A DNA stretch of 64,000 nt from JAOUEA01 sp963821925 (GTDB lineage: Bacteria > Actinomycetota > UBA4738 > HRBIN12). Where the stretch lies: NCBI GenBank assembly GCA_963821925.1, contig CAWGFO010000001.1:186001-250000 (forward strand), read 5' to 3'. The notes beneath the pieces are model-generated. The model ran no database searches and was not told the DNA's origin. It was given only the letters and a program-made list of their open reading frames with translations. Numbering within the stretch: the stretch's first letter is position 1; every line of letters begins with the position of its first letter. Positions 51,535 through 62,154 of the stretch are shown here, piece after piece. A program made the translations under genes and the position numbers.

Positions 51535-52947
51535 TCAGACCAGACCCAGCTGGGTTGGCGTCTGGGTTCCCTCCTGGTCCGGCTGCGAGGGATGCCGCGC
51601 TCGGGAGCGAGGGATCGGGTCACGCACGGGCCGCACGTTCGGGGCCGGGACTTCGAGCACGGGAGACGGGTAGCCGGTCTCGCGCAGCACAGCGGGATCG
51701 CGCCACGGCGCGAACAGCAGCGGGGTCGGAACATCTGCCAGCTCCCGGACGTACCGGCGGATATAGGTGCCCGCGGGATCGAACCGTTCCGCCTGCCGCA
51801 CGGGACTGAAGGAGCGCGACCGGCGAGGGTCGGTGCCGGTGCCGGCCACCCATTGCCAGCCACCGCTGTTGTTGGCGGGATCGCCGTCGACGAGCCACCG
51901 CGAGAAGTGGGCGGCGCCCTCCTGCCACGGCACGCCGAGGCGCCGCGTGAGGAACGAGGCCGTCACCATCCGTGCGCGGTTGTGCATCCAGCCCTCGCGG
52001 CGGAGCTGCCGCATCCCGGCGTCGACGAGCGGGATGCCGGTGCGCCCGAGCGTCCAGCATCCGAACGCGTAGGGCGCGAACTCCGGCGCCTCGGGGACGT
52101 CCGGCGGCGGCTCGCGGTAGTCGCGCCAGGCGATCGACGGGTCGTGCGCCAGGAGCGCGCCGTAGAAGTCGCGCCACGCGAGCTGACGGACCAAGGCCTC
52201 GCCGCCCGAGCGCGATGAGGCGAGCGCCGCGAGCTCGATCGCGCTCACGCAGCCGAAACGCAGATACGGAGAGAGCCGCGAGGTCGCGTCGGCCGCCATG
52301 TCGTCGCGGACGTCGGCGTAGCGCTGGATCCCGGCGTGCAGGTAGGACTCCATCGCGCGACGGCCGGCCGTCTCACCGCCGGGCGGCAGGTCGATCGAGT
52401 CGGCCGTGACGACGGCGGGACGGGCCCCCGGATCCATGGCAGGTACCGGGGTGATCCTCGCGGGCGCCGGAAGCACCGCGCGTCGCGGCGCCTGCAGCCA
52501 GGCACGGTGGAAGGGCGTGAACACGGAGTAGACGGGCTTCCCGTCGGGGGCGACCTCGCCCGGTTCGACCACCGCGTTGCCGGGATGGACGCGCAGCGCG
52601 ATCCCTGCCTGCCCGAGGGCTTCGCGGAGAGCCCGCTCCCGTCGGGCGGCGTACGCGGAGCCGTCGGCCGTGACGTGCACCGACTCGGCGCCCGCCTCGA
52701 CCGCAGCCGACACGGTCTCGGCCACCGGGTCGCCCCGTCGGATCACGAGCCGCGCGCCGCGTTTGGCCAACGAACGATCCAGGTCGTGGAGGCTCTCGGC
52801 GAGGAAGCGGTCGCGGTTCGGCGACCGGCCGAGGAGCCCGTGGTCGAGGACGAAGAGCGGGAGGACCGTGCCGTCGGCGAGAGCGGCGCGCAGCGCAGGG
52901 TGATCGTGTACCCGCAGGTCACGCGTGAAGAGGACGACCGCCGTCAT
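51535..52947 (-). CDS. phr: Deoxyribodipyrimidine photolyase
   Basis: A 470-residue DNA photolyase. The N-terminal domain (VVLFTRDLRVHDHPALRAA) binds the antenna; the FAD domain has RLSPYLRFGCVSAIEL, WRDFYGALL and the tryptophan-rich MHNRARMVTASFL plus HFSRWLVDGDPANNSGGWQWVAGTGTDP. All are hallmarks of CPD photolyase class I. Blue light repairs cyclobutane dimers. The final ~35 residues are a variable tail. Start is ATG 52947 with a poor ribosome site. The gene is alone on its strand here. Confidence 0.95.
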   Translation of the reverse strand: MTAVVLFTRDLRVHDHPALRAALADGTVLPLFVLDHGLLGRSPNRDRFLAESLHDLDRSLAKRGARLVIRRGDPVAETVSAAVEAGAESVHVTADGSAYAARRERALREALGQAGIALRVHPGNAVVEPGEVAPDGKPVYSVFTPFHRAWLQAPRRAVLPAPARITPVPAMDPGARPAVVTADSIDLPPGGETAGRRAMESYLHAGIQRYADVRDDMAADATSRLSPYLRFGCVSAIELAALASSRSGGEALVRQLAWRDFYGALLAHDPSIAWRDYREPPPDVPEAPEFAPYAFGCWTLGRTGIPLVDAGMRQLRREGWMHNRARMVTASFLTRRLGVPWQEGAAHFSRWLVDGDPANNSGGWQWVAGTGTDPRRSRSFSPVRQAERFDPAGTYIRRYVRELADVPTPLLFAPWRDPAVLRETGYPSPVLEVPAPNVRPVRDPIPRSRARHPSQPDQEGTQTPTQLGLV

Positions 52948-52998
52948 GTATCCACGGTAGGTGCGGTTCGGGGGCCGTCGGGCACCCGAACCGATGCA

Positions 52999-54729
52999 TC
53001 AGGGCCAGTACATCTGAGGGAGCTGGTCCATCGAGCCGTCCACGTAGATCAGGAGGCTTCCGTCCCAGGCCGTGATCACGGGATGGGCGTCGAGCGGCGT
53101 CTGGAACGTCGGCGCGTTGCTCGGATCCGGGTTCCCGAAGCGGTCGTAGCGCATGTCGGTGGTCCCCAGGTAGGCCGGGCACTGGACCCATATCTGGAGC
53201 GTCTTCGGATCCCAGGTCTCGTTCTCGCCCTCTCCGCATGTGTCGGGGTTCAGATCCAGCGCGTAGGTGCCACCAGGCCCGCGCATCACGTAGACGACGC
53301 CGAGGCGACCACCCACCCAGGCGGGGCTACCCCTCCCCGGGGGATAGAGGGCGGGGCGGCCGAGCGACGCCCAGCCGTTGGCCCGTTGCCCGAGTCGGAG
53401 CGCCCGGAACCGCATCGAGGCTACGAGCGCCTCGGCCGCCGCGATGTCCCCGGGCGAGGCGTCCTGGCCTCGTTGGACCTCGATCGAGAAGTCGCGTCCC
53501 CCACCGCGGACGCTCGTGCCGCACAGGAGCATCGTGTCGAGCGGGCAGCCGAGCCCGTCGAGGGTCACGGGGAACGGGGAGTCGTCGGACAATAGATCCG
53601 GCATGGGACCTCCCTCGAGATGCGTGATCACGACCTCGACAGCGTCGGACGGCATCCGATCGGGATCGAGGCCGACGGGACTGGGGGTCTCAGCGTTCCG
53701 CGAGGCGACGCCCGAGCTCACGTTCGAGAACGCGGCGCCGGTCGTCGTCACGCGATCCTGTGTGGCGATCGGCGTGACTGCCCAGTCCGCCGGGTAGTCG
53801 ACGCGCCAGCCGAGCGGATCGACGTAGGTCGTGAATCCCGATCCGGCGACCGAGGCGGAGCCGCCGGACGGCGCCTCTCCGGCGACCCGAACGCGGATGG
53901 GCACGATCGTGAGGTCGGTGAGCGAGGCGCTCTCGAGCAGGGGGTCGCCCACCGGTTGGGTGAGCCGCGGGACGGCGTACGCGTAGGCGTAGCCGGACGC
54001 GACGGAGCCGCACCCAGGTGAAGCGGCGGGCATCGGATCCGGCAGGGTGATCTCGAAGCGACTCGGTCGCAGGATCTCGTCGACGATGTCGTGGCCGGCG
54101 GCGCACCCGTCGTACCACTGGGCACCGGCCAGCGTGTGCAGCCCGGCCGCCCTCGCGGCGACCCCGGGGATCGTGCCGGCTCTCGGGGGATCTGCGGTCT
54201 CGACGGCGATCCGGAGGTTGGAGCTCCGAACGGTCGCCACCGACCAGATGCCCCCGTCGCCCTGCCGCGCGGGCTGCACGACCTCGATGTCGAGAGTCGA
54301 GGCTGGGCGATCGCAGATCGCCCCGGCGGGACAGGACGAGTGCTTCGTGACCGTGTACCAGCGGTCCGGACCCTGGAGGCCCGGATACTGGGGTCGGACT
54401 TCGGGATCCGACCATCCCAGCACGGAGGCCACGAAGCCGTGCACGACCTTCCCCGGGGACCGACGCCACACGATCTCCGGGTCGTGGTTGTCCGCCCGGT
54501 CTTGCACCACCCGTGCCGTCTCCTGGCCTTCGAGACCGGCCTCGGGCCAGACCGTCGGCACCCGTGGCGGCACGTACGCGGCGACCGACGGCGCCTCATC
54601 GTCGCCGCGGAGCGTCGCCCACACCGCAGCAGTGGCACCCAACGCGAGCACGGCGACCATCACGCCGGCCATGACCCGGGGGCGAAGCCGCTTCCGATCT
54701 CCCATCGCGTCCATGAACGCCGCGAGCAT
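52999..54729 (-). CDS. Large hypothetical extracytoplasmic protein with N-terminal anchor
   Basis: A 576-residue protein with an N-terminal membrane helix (MAGVMVAVLALGATAAVWATL, residues ~20-40) and no lipobox. The rest is beta-rich with scattered cysteines (SSCPAGAICDR, YDGCAAGHDI, GLGCPLDTMLLCG) that may form disulphides outside the cell. No family recognised. I use ATG 54729 with GAAGG upstream; GTG 54735 is an alternative. It is divergent from the site-2 protease gene, 52 bases apart, which suggests shared control, perhaps of a regulated-proteolysis pathway. Confidence 0.6.
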   Translation of the reverse strand: MLAAFMDAMGDRKRLRPRVMAGVMVAVLALGATAAVWATLRGDDEAPSVAAYVPPRVPTVWPEAGLEGQETARVVQDRADNHDPEIVWRRSPGKVVHGFVASVLGWSDPEVRPQYPGLQGPDRWYTVTKHSSCPAGAICDRPASTLDIEVVQPARQGDGGIWSVATVRSSNLRIAVETADPPRAGTIPGVAARAAGLHTLAGAQWYDGCAAGHDIVDEILRPSRFEITLPDPMPAASPGCGSVASGYAYAYAVPRLTQPVGDPLLESASLTDLTIVPIRVRVAGEAPSGGSASVAGSGFTTYVDPLGWRVDYPADWAVTPIATQDRVTTTGAAFSNVSSGVASRNAETPSPVGLDPDRMPSDAVEVVITHLEGGPMPDLLSDDSPFPVTLDGLGCPLDTMLLCGTSVRGGGRDFSIEVQRGQDASPGDIAAAEALVASMRFRALRLGQRANGWASLGRPALYPPGRGSPAWVGGRLGVVYVMRGPGGTYALDLNPDTCGEGENETWDPKTLQIWVQCPAYLGTTDMRYDRFGNPDPSNAPTFQTPLDAHPVITAWDGSLLIYVDGSMDQLPQMYWP

Positions 54730-54781
54730 GCTCACCCTTCAGCCGGTAAGGCAAACGGCAGGTGCGGGGTAGGCTCGGAGG

Positions 54782-55942
54782 ATGGGCATCGGCCGGCGTT
54801 GGAAGATCGCGACGTTCCGCGGCGTCCCTCTCTACGTGGGGATGTCGTGGATCTGGGTGGCCGCGCTCTACGTGTGGATCCAGTACGTGCGCCTCACCGA
54901 GAGCTGGCACGCGGCGCCGTCGACGGCCGTATGGCTCGCCGTGTTCGCGGCCGCTGTGTTCTTCGGAAGCGTCCTCCTCCACGAAGGCGCCCACGCGGTG
55001 ATGGCCCGCTCGCTCGGCCTCCCGGTCCTGGGCGTCACGCTCGTGTTCTGGGGCGGCGCCACCGAGACGAAGGCGCATCTGAAGGGGGCACGCGGCGAGT
55101 TCCTCGTGGCGGTCGTCGGCCCGCTCACGACGCTGGCCGTCGCCGGCCTCCTGTTCGTGGCGGCCGGCGCGACCTCGGGGCTCGTCTCCGACATCCTGCT
55201 CGACCTCGCCAGGCTGAACCTGCTCTTCGCGGGGCTGAACGCCCTGCCGGGGTTCCCGCTGGACGGGGGACGCGTGCTGATGGCCGGCGTCTGGGGCGCG
55301 ACGCGGAGTCGACGGACCGGCATGCGCGCGGCTGGATACGCGAGCATCGTGGTCGGCGGGGCGATGCTCGCCTACGCCGTCTACGACTTCAGCAAGGGCG
55401 GGGGCTACTGGCTCTTCCTCGGGTACGTCGGGTTCATCCTGATCTCGACGGGACGGGCGATGGACCAGCGGATCGCGTTCCGCGACCAGCTCGCGAAGGG
55501 CACGGTCGCCGAGGCGATGCGACCGCCGCCGCCGCCGATCCCGGCGTCGATGACGCTGAGCGAGGCGCTCGATCACTCCCTTCGGGGCGCCGCGGGCTCC
55601 TTCCCGGTGGTCGGCGACGACGGTCGCGTGGCGGGCACGATCTCGCTCGCAGGGGCGAGACGGGTCGGCGGACGCGACCCGCTCCGGCCGGTAGGCGAGG
55701 CGATGGTGCCGCTCGACCAGTTCCCCACGGTCGGACCGGACGAACCGCTCGACGACGCGTTGGAATGGCTCGGCGGCCGCGAGAGTCTCGTGCTCCGCGA
55801 CGGCGTGCTCGTGGGGGCGATCGGCCCGGGCGACGTCGAACGCTGGTACCGGCGGGTGATCGAAGGACGAGTGGACCCTGGGCCGAGTGGACCCGCGGGC
55901 GGCGTGACGATCGGACACGTCCCTCCCCGTCCGGACGTCTAG
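54782..55942 (+). CDS. Site-2 protease (M50) with CBS-like C-terminal domain
   Basis: A 386-residue intramembrane metalloprotease. H67-E68-x2-H71 (HEGAH) lies in a helix, and the third ligand is D161 in NALPGFPLDGG. About six membrane segments fill residues 1-225. Residues ~235-360 look like a pair of CBS modules (VGDDGRVAGTISLAGARR, LDDALEWLGG), which may sense a nucleotide. S2P enzymes cut membrane-spanning anti-sigma factors or transcription factors. Substrate unknown. The ATG at 54782 has GGCTCGGAGG upstream. Confidence 0.9.
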   Translation: MGIGRRWKIATFRGVPLYVGMSWIWVAALYVWIQYVRLTESWHAAPSTAVWLAVFAAAVFFGSVLLHEGAHAVMARSLGLPVLGVTLVFWGGATETKAHLKGARGEFLVAVVGPLTTLAVAGLLFVAAGATSGLVSDILLDLARLNLLFAGLNALPGFPLDGGRVLMAGVWGATRSRRTGMRAAGYASIVVGGAMLAYAVYDFSKGGGYWLFLGYVGFILISTGRAMDQRIAFRDQLAKGTVAEAMRPPPPPIPASMTLSEALDHSLRGAAGSFPVVGDDGRVAGTISLAGARRVGGRDPLRPVGEAMVPLDQFPTVGPDEPLDDALEWLGGRESLVLRDGVLVGAIGPGDVERWYRRVIEGRVDPGPSGPAGGVTIGHVPPRPDV

Positions 55943-55977
55943 CCCGGGGTGTCGCCGGCGGCGAGTAGCATCGCTGC

Positions 55978-58879
55978 GTGAGTTCCCCCGGCATCGCCTT
56001 CCTTCCCGATCAACAGCAGGAGGCCGTGCTCGCGCACACCCAGGGCCCGCTGCTCGTCACCGGTGGGCCGGGCACGGGCAAGACCGCGATCCTCCGGGAG
56101 CGCTTCGCGCGGCTGCTCGCCGGCGGCGCCGACCCCGAGCGGGTGGTGCTCGTCACGGGGTCCAGCCGGGCGAAGGACGCGAGCCGCGCGGCGCTGCTCC
56201 GGCGGCTACCCACATCGCTCCCCGGGCTCCAGGTCGTCACGGTGCACGGCCTCGCCTACCGGATCCTGAAGGACCGCTTCGAGGCGCTCGGGTACGCGGA
56301 GCCCCCACAGGTGCTCTCGGCCACCGAGCAGTTCGCGAAGGTGCAGGAGCTGCTGGCCGATCAGGACCGCGGCCGAGTGGCCCGCGTACGGGTCGCTCCT
56401 GGGGCTCCGCGGGTTCGCCGACGACGTGCGGCAGTTCCTGCTCCGCGCGCAGGAAGCGATGCGCTCGCCCGAGGCGATCGCGGAGGCCGCGGACCGCCGC
56501 GGACTCACCGGATGGCACGAGCTCGCCCGGTTCCTGGGCGAGTACCAGGCGGTGCTCGACGACCTGAACGTGGTGGACTTCGCGGCACTCCTGCAGCGCG
56601 CCGCGTCGGTGGCCGGCGACGGTGAGCCGCTCTTCGACCACGTGCTCGTCGACGACTTCCAGGACACGAGCCTCGCGGCCGAGGCGATCCTCCGCGGGCT
56701 CGGCGCGCCCGATCTCGTGGTGGCCGCCGATCCCGGCGCCCACATCTTCTCGTTCCAGGGGATGAGCCGGGTGCCGCTCGACCGGTTCGCGGAGACGTTC
56801 GCGGGCACGTCGGTCGTCGCGCTCGAGACGCCGCACCGCGCGGCCGAGCCGCCCGCGATCGCTGCCTGGGTGGCGCCCCACACCGCCGAGGAGCACGCCT
56901 CGATCGCCCGGGAGCTGCGTCGGCGCCACGTCGAGGACGGCGTGGACTGGGCCGACATGGCCGTGGTGGTGCGGCGCCAGGGCGCCCACCTCGGCGGGCT
57001 CCTGCGGGCCCTCGACGACGCCCGGATCCCGCGGGCGGTCCCCGAGCGCGGGCTGTCGCTGACCGCGGAACCGGCCACCCGCCCGTACGTGCTCGCGCTG
57101 CGGTGGCTCGTGGCCGACGAGCTCCATCGCGAGGAGCTGGCCGAGCAGCTGCTCACCTCCGACGTCGTGGGGCTGTCGCCGGCCGCCACGCGGGGGCTGC
57201 TTCGCACCGCGGTGGCCCGGTTGGGATCCGCGGCGCACGCGCTCGACGTCACCGAGGGCCTCGACGAGGCCGAGGCCGCCCGGGTCGACGCCGCCCGGGA
57301 AGCGGTCGCGAAGGCCTCGCTGTTCGCCGGGATGTCGGTGCAGGACGCGTTCCGCACGCTCTGGGAGGAACTCCCCTGCTCGCGCCGGCTCGTGGACGCG
57401 GCCACCGTGGATGCCGACGCGCGCCGCGAGCTCGATACCGTCGTGACGTTCGCGAACGCCGTCGCCGACACCGGCGAGGGCGGCGACACGAGCGTGGCGG
57501 CGTTCCTCGAGGGCCTCGACGCCGGCGAGCACGGGCCCGGCTATTCGGCCTGGGAGCGCGCCCGTGCCGACGCGGTCCAGGTGCTCACGGCGCACGGCGC
57601 GGCTGGGCTCGAGTTCGACACGGTGCTGGTGGCCGGCGCGGTCGAGGGGAACTTCCCGAGCCTCACGCGTCCCGAGCCGATGTTCGACCTGGCGGTGCTC
57701 GACCGCTCGATCACGAACGCCGAACGCACCCGTGCCCGGATCGAGGACGAGCGGCGTCTGTTCGACATGGTGCTCGGGCGGGCGCGGTCGCGCGTCGTGC
57801 TCGCGTGCGCCGACACGCATCCCGACGCCGACGAGCTGTCCTCTCGGTCGCGGTTCGTGGACGAGCGCGGTGTGCCGTGGACCCACGTCCCTGCCGGCCC
57901 GTTCGAGGAGCCGGTGAGCGTGCGCGAGGCGCAGGCCGCCTGGCGCCGCACGCTGGCCGACCTGTCGTTGCCGGCGTGGCAGCGCCTCGCCGCGATCGAG
58001 GGCCTGATCGCGCTCGGCGTCGACCCCGCGGGATGGTGGTTCCAGCACGACTGGACCGACACGGGACGTCCGCTCCACGAGTCGATGCGCGTCTCGTACT
58101 CGCGCCTGTCGAACCTCGCGAACTGCGAGCTGCAGCACGTCCTCGGCGACGACCTCGGCCTCGGGCGCGATGCCGGCTATCAGGCCTGGGTCGGCAAGGT
58201 CGTGCACGGGCTGATCGAGGACTGCGAGAACGGCGCGGTGCCCAAGACGAAGGAGGCGATCCTCGCCGCGGTCGACGCACGCTGGGACGAGCGCGTGTTC
58301 CCGTCGAAGGCCGTGAGCGTCGCGTACCGCCGGCTCGTCGAGGAACGGATGTTCCCGAACTGGTGGCATGCCTACGGCGTGAGCCAGTCGCTGGCCGTCG
58401 AGCAGTACTTCGAGTTCGAGTTCGACGGGGTCACGATCAACGGCGTGATCGACCGGATCGGCGAGATCCTGTCGGGCGGCACACGCATCACGGACTTCAA
58501 GACGGGGAACCCCGACAACGGCCCGAAGGCGGAGGAGAGCCTGCAGCTCGGCATCTACTACCTGGCCGTGCAGCGGAGCGACGACCTCGCCGAGTTCCGA
58601 CCGGTGCGCGCGGTGGAGCTCGCGTTCGTGAAGGGCCACTGGAGGACGGGCGAGATCGTCACGAAGGCCTGGCAGGTCTCGCAGCGCTCGCAGGAGGACT
58701 ACCAGGCGCGGGTCGAGGCCCAGCTCTCGCAGCTGATCGCCGAGAAGCAGCGCCTGAACGAGGAGGAGGTCTACCGCCCGAACCCGGCCGCCGACTGCTT
58801 CTGGTGCGAGTTCAAGTCGCTGTGTCCGCTGTACGCGGAGGGACGACCGCTCTTCCCGGTCGAAGGGGTCCGCGCATGA
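55978..58879 (+). pseudogene. adnA: AdnA-like helicase-nuclease subunit with a one-base frameshift
   Basis: Two frames give one 966-residue protein. The first (GTG 55978) has Walker A TGGPGTGKTAIL and SSRAKDASRAAL; it is lost near 56373 (extra C), where the right frame continues EWPAYGSLLGLRGFADDVRQF. Motif II is VDDFQDTS. The C-terminal nuclease domain has ITDFKTGNPD, and Cys residues at NCELQHV and DCFWCEFKSLCPLY suggest an iron-sulfur cluster. AdnA is one subunit of the AdnAB complex, which resects double-strand breaks. Removing one base gives 967 codons, so I think the shift is a sequence error or very recent. ATGA overlap joins it to AdnB. Confidence 0.85.
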
Positions 58880-61800
58880 GCGGGCGACCGTCACAGCTGC
58901 CGCCGGTCCCGCCCGAGATCGAGGCCGCGATGGGCGCGCCACCCACCGAGGAACAGTGGCGGGCGATCTCGATGCCGCTCGAGCCCTACGTGCTGATCGC
59001 GGGGGCCGGCTCCGGCAAGACCTCGGTGATGGCCGCACGGGTCGTCTACCTGGCGCTCGCGGCCACGGGCCGCGTCGACGCCGATCACGAGGGCGCGATG
59101 CCGGGCAACGTCCTCTGCCTGACCTTCACGAACAAGGCCACCGACAACCTGCGCGTCCGGGTGCGCCGCGCGCTGGCCGGCCTCGAGCTGGGCGAGGGCG
59201 AGGAGCCGGAGATCGCGAACTACCACGGGTTCGCGGCGGGCCTGCTCGAGCGCTACGGGATGCTCGCGGGCTACGAGCCGGGCACACGGGTGCTGTCGGC
59301 CGCCCAGCGCACGTCCCTGTGCGCGCGGGTGCTCGACGACATGACGTTCGAGCACGCGGCCGCCACCTACCAGCCGTCGCTCGTGTCGAAGATCCTCGAG
59401 CTCGACGACCAGATGCAGAACCACCTGGTGGAGCCGGCCGACGCCGCCACCTGGCTCGAGGGCCGCCTCGACACGTTGAAGGCCGCCCGCTCCGAGCGCG
59501 TCTACAAGGCCGCGCAGGAACGTCTCGAGCTCACGCGAGCGGCCGGACGCTACCGCGAGCTGAAGCGCGAGCTCGGCGTGATCGACTTCGGCGACCAGAT
59601 CCAGCGGGCGATCGACGTGATGGAACGCCACCCCGAGGTCGTCGCGGACCACCGGGCGCGGTTCCAGGCCGTGCTCCTCGACGAGTATCAGGACACGAAC
59701 GTCGCGCAGGCCAAGCTGATGCGGCTCGTGTTCGGCGACGGGCATCCGGTCACCGCGGTGGGCGACCCCGACCAGAACATCTACGCGTGGCGCGGGGCGT
59801 CCCTCTACAACCTGCTCGAGTTCCCCACGCAGTTCCCCTGCGCCGACGGCTCACCCTCGGAGCGGCTCCCGCTCTACACGAACTTCCGGTCGGGCTCGCG
59901 GATCCTCGCGGCGGCCGACGCGATCATCGAGCCCGTGCCGGCGCGGCTGCGGCCCGACGCCGAGAAGCAGCTCGTCCCCCACCCGCCCAACGGCGCAGGC
60001 GAGGTCACGCTCACCCGCTGCACCGACGAATGGACCGAGGCGAGCGGCATCGCCGAGCGGGTGGTGGCCCTGCACGAGGCCGGCGCCGCCTGGTCCGACG
60101 TCGCGGTGCTCTGCCGCACGAGCCGGCTCTTCGGGCTGCTGCAGCAGGCGTTCGGGGAGCGCGGGGTGCCGGTCGAGGTGCTCGGCCTCGCCGGGCTGCT
60201 CAGTCAGCCCGAGGTCGTGGAGGTGCTCGCGTACGCGCGCGCCGTGCAGGACCCGACCGCGTCGGTCGCGCTCGCGCGGATCCTGATGGGCCCTCGGTAC
60301 CGCGTCGGCTTCAAGGACGTCGCGGTGCTCGCGCGCGCGGCCGGGAAACACACGCGCGAGCTGCGCGAGTCGCTCGGCCTCGACGAGGACGACCGGTTCC
60401 TCGTGTCAGAGGTGCTGGAGCATCTCGACGAGGTGGAGGACCTCTCGGACGAGGGCCGTGCACGCGTCACGGCGTTCGGCGACGAGCTGCGGGCCCTCCG
60501 CGTCGAGGCGCGTCGGCCCGTCGGCGAGTTCCTCGGAGAGGTGATCCGGCGCACGGGGACCCTCGCCGAGCTCGACGCCGACGTCGATCGGGCGCGCGCG
60601 GTCTCGGCCCGCCGGAACCTCGCGGCGTTCCTCGACGAGGTGCACGCGTTCGAGCCGCTCGAGGGCGAGCTCACGCTGCGCGCGTTCCTCGATCACGTCG
60701 ACGCCGTCGAGGCGCTCGACAAGCAGGAGTGGGCGCCCGTGCAGCCCTCCGACGAGGACTCCGTCAAGGCCATGACGATCCACGTCGCGAAGGGCCTGGA
60801 GTTCGACCACGTCTTCGTGCCGGGGATGGCGCACGACATCCTGCCGAACCCGACCGTCCCGCAGAACCCGGCCGAGCGGGGGAAGTCGCTCGATTTCGAG
60901 CTGCGCGGCGACCGCGACATCCTGCCGGTCTTCGAGGGGAACCTCTCCGCGTTCCGCGACGCCCTGAAGGTCCAGGAGATCGTCGAGGAGCGCCGGACCG
61001 CCTACGTCGCGCTCACGCGCGCCCGGCGATCGCTCCACGTCTCGGGGTCGTTCTGGTACGGCGACAACTCGCGCCCGAAGAAGGCGAGCGCGTTCCTCGA
61101 CGAGCTGTTCGCATGGGGAGAGCGCACCGGCGACGCCGAGGTCGTGCGGGGACCCGAGGAGGCCGGCGATGTGAACCCGATGCTCGGGTTCCGCGCTCGG
61201 TTCGTGCGCGACTGGCCCGGCCCGGCCCGCCCCGACGAGTCCGACGAGACGTTCCCCGACGGGTGGCGCGGTGCCGCGCTCGACGCCACGGCGGCCGGCG
61301 GCGTCCAGGCCTCGCTGATCGAGACGCTCGTCGGTGAGGACCGCGCGGCGTTCGAGCGCCTGGCGGCCGAGCGCCGTCAGGTCGCCGCGCACCTCCGGGA
61401 GCGCGAGACCGCCGAGGGCGTTCCCCCGGCCGAAGGCGTGCCGCTCTCGGTCTCGGTCGGTGGCGTCACCACGTACGCGCAGTGCCCGAAGCGCTTCTAC
61501 TGGACGAGCGTGCGGCCGCTCCCGCGGTTCAGCGGCCCCGCGGCACGGATCGGCACCGACGTCCACAAGTGGATCGAGCGACGGGCCCGCGGGCAGGGCC
61601 AGTTCCTCGAGGTGAGCGATGCGCCCGACCTGACCGACGAGGAGCTCGCGGGCGACCCGGGACGGGTCGAGCGTCTCCGTCAGGCGTTCATCGAGAGCCG
61701 GTTCAACGACGTGACGCCGCTCTTCGCCGAGCGGGCGTTCCTGCTGCGGCTCGGCGCGATGAGCGTCGCGGGCCGGATCGACGCGATCTACGGCGAGCCC

Positions 61801-62136
61801 GACGGCCCGTGGGAGGTCGTCGACTGGAAGACCGGGAAGCGACCACCCGCAGACGATCCCTCGCTCGGCCTGCAGCTCGACCTCTACGGCCTGGCCTGCG
61901 TCGAGATCTGGGGCAAGCCGGCCGAGGACGTCACGCTCACCTACTTCTACCTGGCGAGCGGCGAGGAGGTCGTCCGCCCGATGGACGACCCCGAGGTGGT
62001 CCGCAAGCGCGTCGCGGATTCGCTCGGCGCGATCGAGGGCGGCGCGTTCGACCCGACGCCCGGGCCATGGTGCCGCCACTGCGACTTCCGCGCGTTCTGC
62101 GACGCGGGGAAGGCCTGGCTGGCTGCGGGGAACTAG
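58876..62136 (+). CDS. adnB: AdnB-like helicase-nuclease subunit
   Basis: A 1086-residue SF1 helicase fused to a RecB-type nuclease. Walker A AGAGSGKTSVMA, Ia LTFTNKATDNLR, II LDEYQDTNVAQ, III VGDPDQNIYAWRGA, V TIHVAKGLEFDHVFVPG and VI AYVALTRARR form the motor. The nuclease has GRIDAIYG and VVDWKTGKRP; four cysteines for an iron-sulfur cluster are AQCPKRFYW and WCRHCDFRAFC. It is the main motor subunit of AdnAB in mycobacteria. The ATG at 58876 overlaps the AdnA stop. The gene ends inside a perfect palindrome shared with a convergent gene. Confidence 0.92.
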   Translation: MSGRPSQLPPVPPEIEAAMGAPPTEEQWRAISMPLEPYVLIAGAGSGKTSVMAARVVYLALAATGRVDADHEGAMPGNVLCLTFTNKATDNLRVRVRRALAGLELGEGEEPEIANYHGFAAGLLERYGMLAGYEPGTRVLSAAQRTSLCARVLDDMTFEHAAATYQPSLVSKILELDDQMQNHLVEPADAATWLEGRLDTLKAARSERVYKAAQERLELTRAAGRYRELKRELGVIDFGDQIQRAIDVMERHPEVVADHRARFQAVLLDEYQDTNVAQAKLMRLVFGDGHPVTAVGDPDQNIYAWRGASLYNLLEFPTQFPCADGSPSERLPLYTNFRSGSRILAAADAIIEPVPARLRPDAEKQLVPHPPNGAGEVTLTRCTDEWTEASGIAERVVALHEAGAAWSDVAVLCRTSRLFGLLQQAFGERGVPVEVLGLAGLLSQPEVVEVLAYARAVQDPTASVALARILMGPRYRVGFKDVAVLARAAGKHTRELRESLGLDEDDRFLVSEVLEHLDEVEDLSDEGRARVTAFGDELRALRVEARRPVGEFLGEVIRRTGTLAELDADVDRARAVSARRNLAAFLDEVHAFEPLEGELTLRAFLDHVDAVEALDKQEWAPVQPSDEDSVKAMTIHVAKGLEFDHVFVPGMAHDILPNPTVPQNPAERGKSLDFELRGDRDILPVFEGNLSAFRDALKVQEIVEERRTAYVALTRARRSLHVSGSFWYGDNSRPKKASAFLDELFAWGERTGDAEVVRGPEEAGDVNPMLGFRARFVRDWPGPARPDESDETFPDGWRGAALDATAAGGVQASLIETLVGEDRAAFERLAAERRQVAAHLRERETAEGVPPAEGVPLSVSVGGVTTYAQCPKRFYWTSVRPLPRFSGPAARIGTDVHKWIERRARGQGQFLEVSDAPDLTDEELAGDPGRVERLRQAFIESRFNDVTPLFAERAFLLRLGAMSVAGRIDAIYGEPDGPWEVVDWKTGKRPPADDPSLGLQLDLYGLACVEIWGKPAEDVTLTYFYLASGEEVVRPMDDPEVVRKRVADSLGAIEGGAFDPTPGPWCRHCDFRAFCDAGKAWLAAGN

Positions 62137-62154
62137 TCTGCTACAGACTAGTTC
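62130..62154. terminator. Perfect 11-bp palindrome holding both stop codons of converging genes
   Basis: Arms GAACTAGTCTG and CAGACTAGTTC flank CTA. The AdnB stop TAG is at 62134-62136, and the complementary TAG (62150-62148) ends the minus-strand gene. Both proteins therefore end AAC-TAG. The hairpin probably terminates both transcripts; no T-run is present. Confidence 0.6.

Noticed and set aside
57103..58875. Possible long fusion protein reaching back from AdnB to 57103
   Set aside because: This part is out of frame with AdnA and has no motifs; the ATGA overlap at 58876 marks the real start.
34283..62136. A defence island, suggested by four helicase genes
   Set aside because: Three of them match housekeeping repair (UvrD2, AdnA, AdnB) and no nuclease-toxin, methylase or integrase partners were found.
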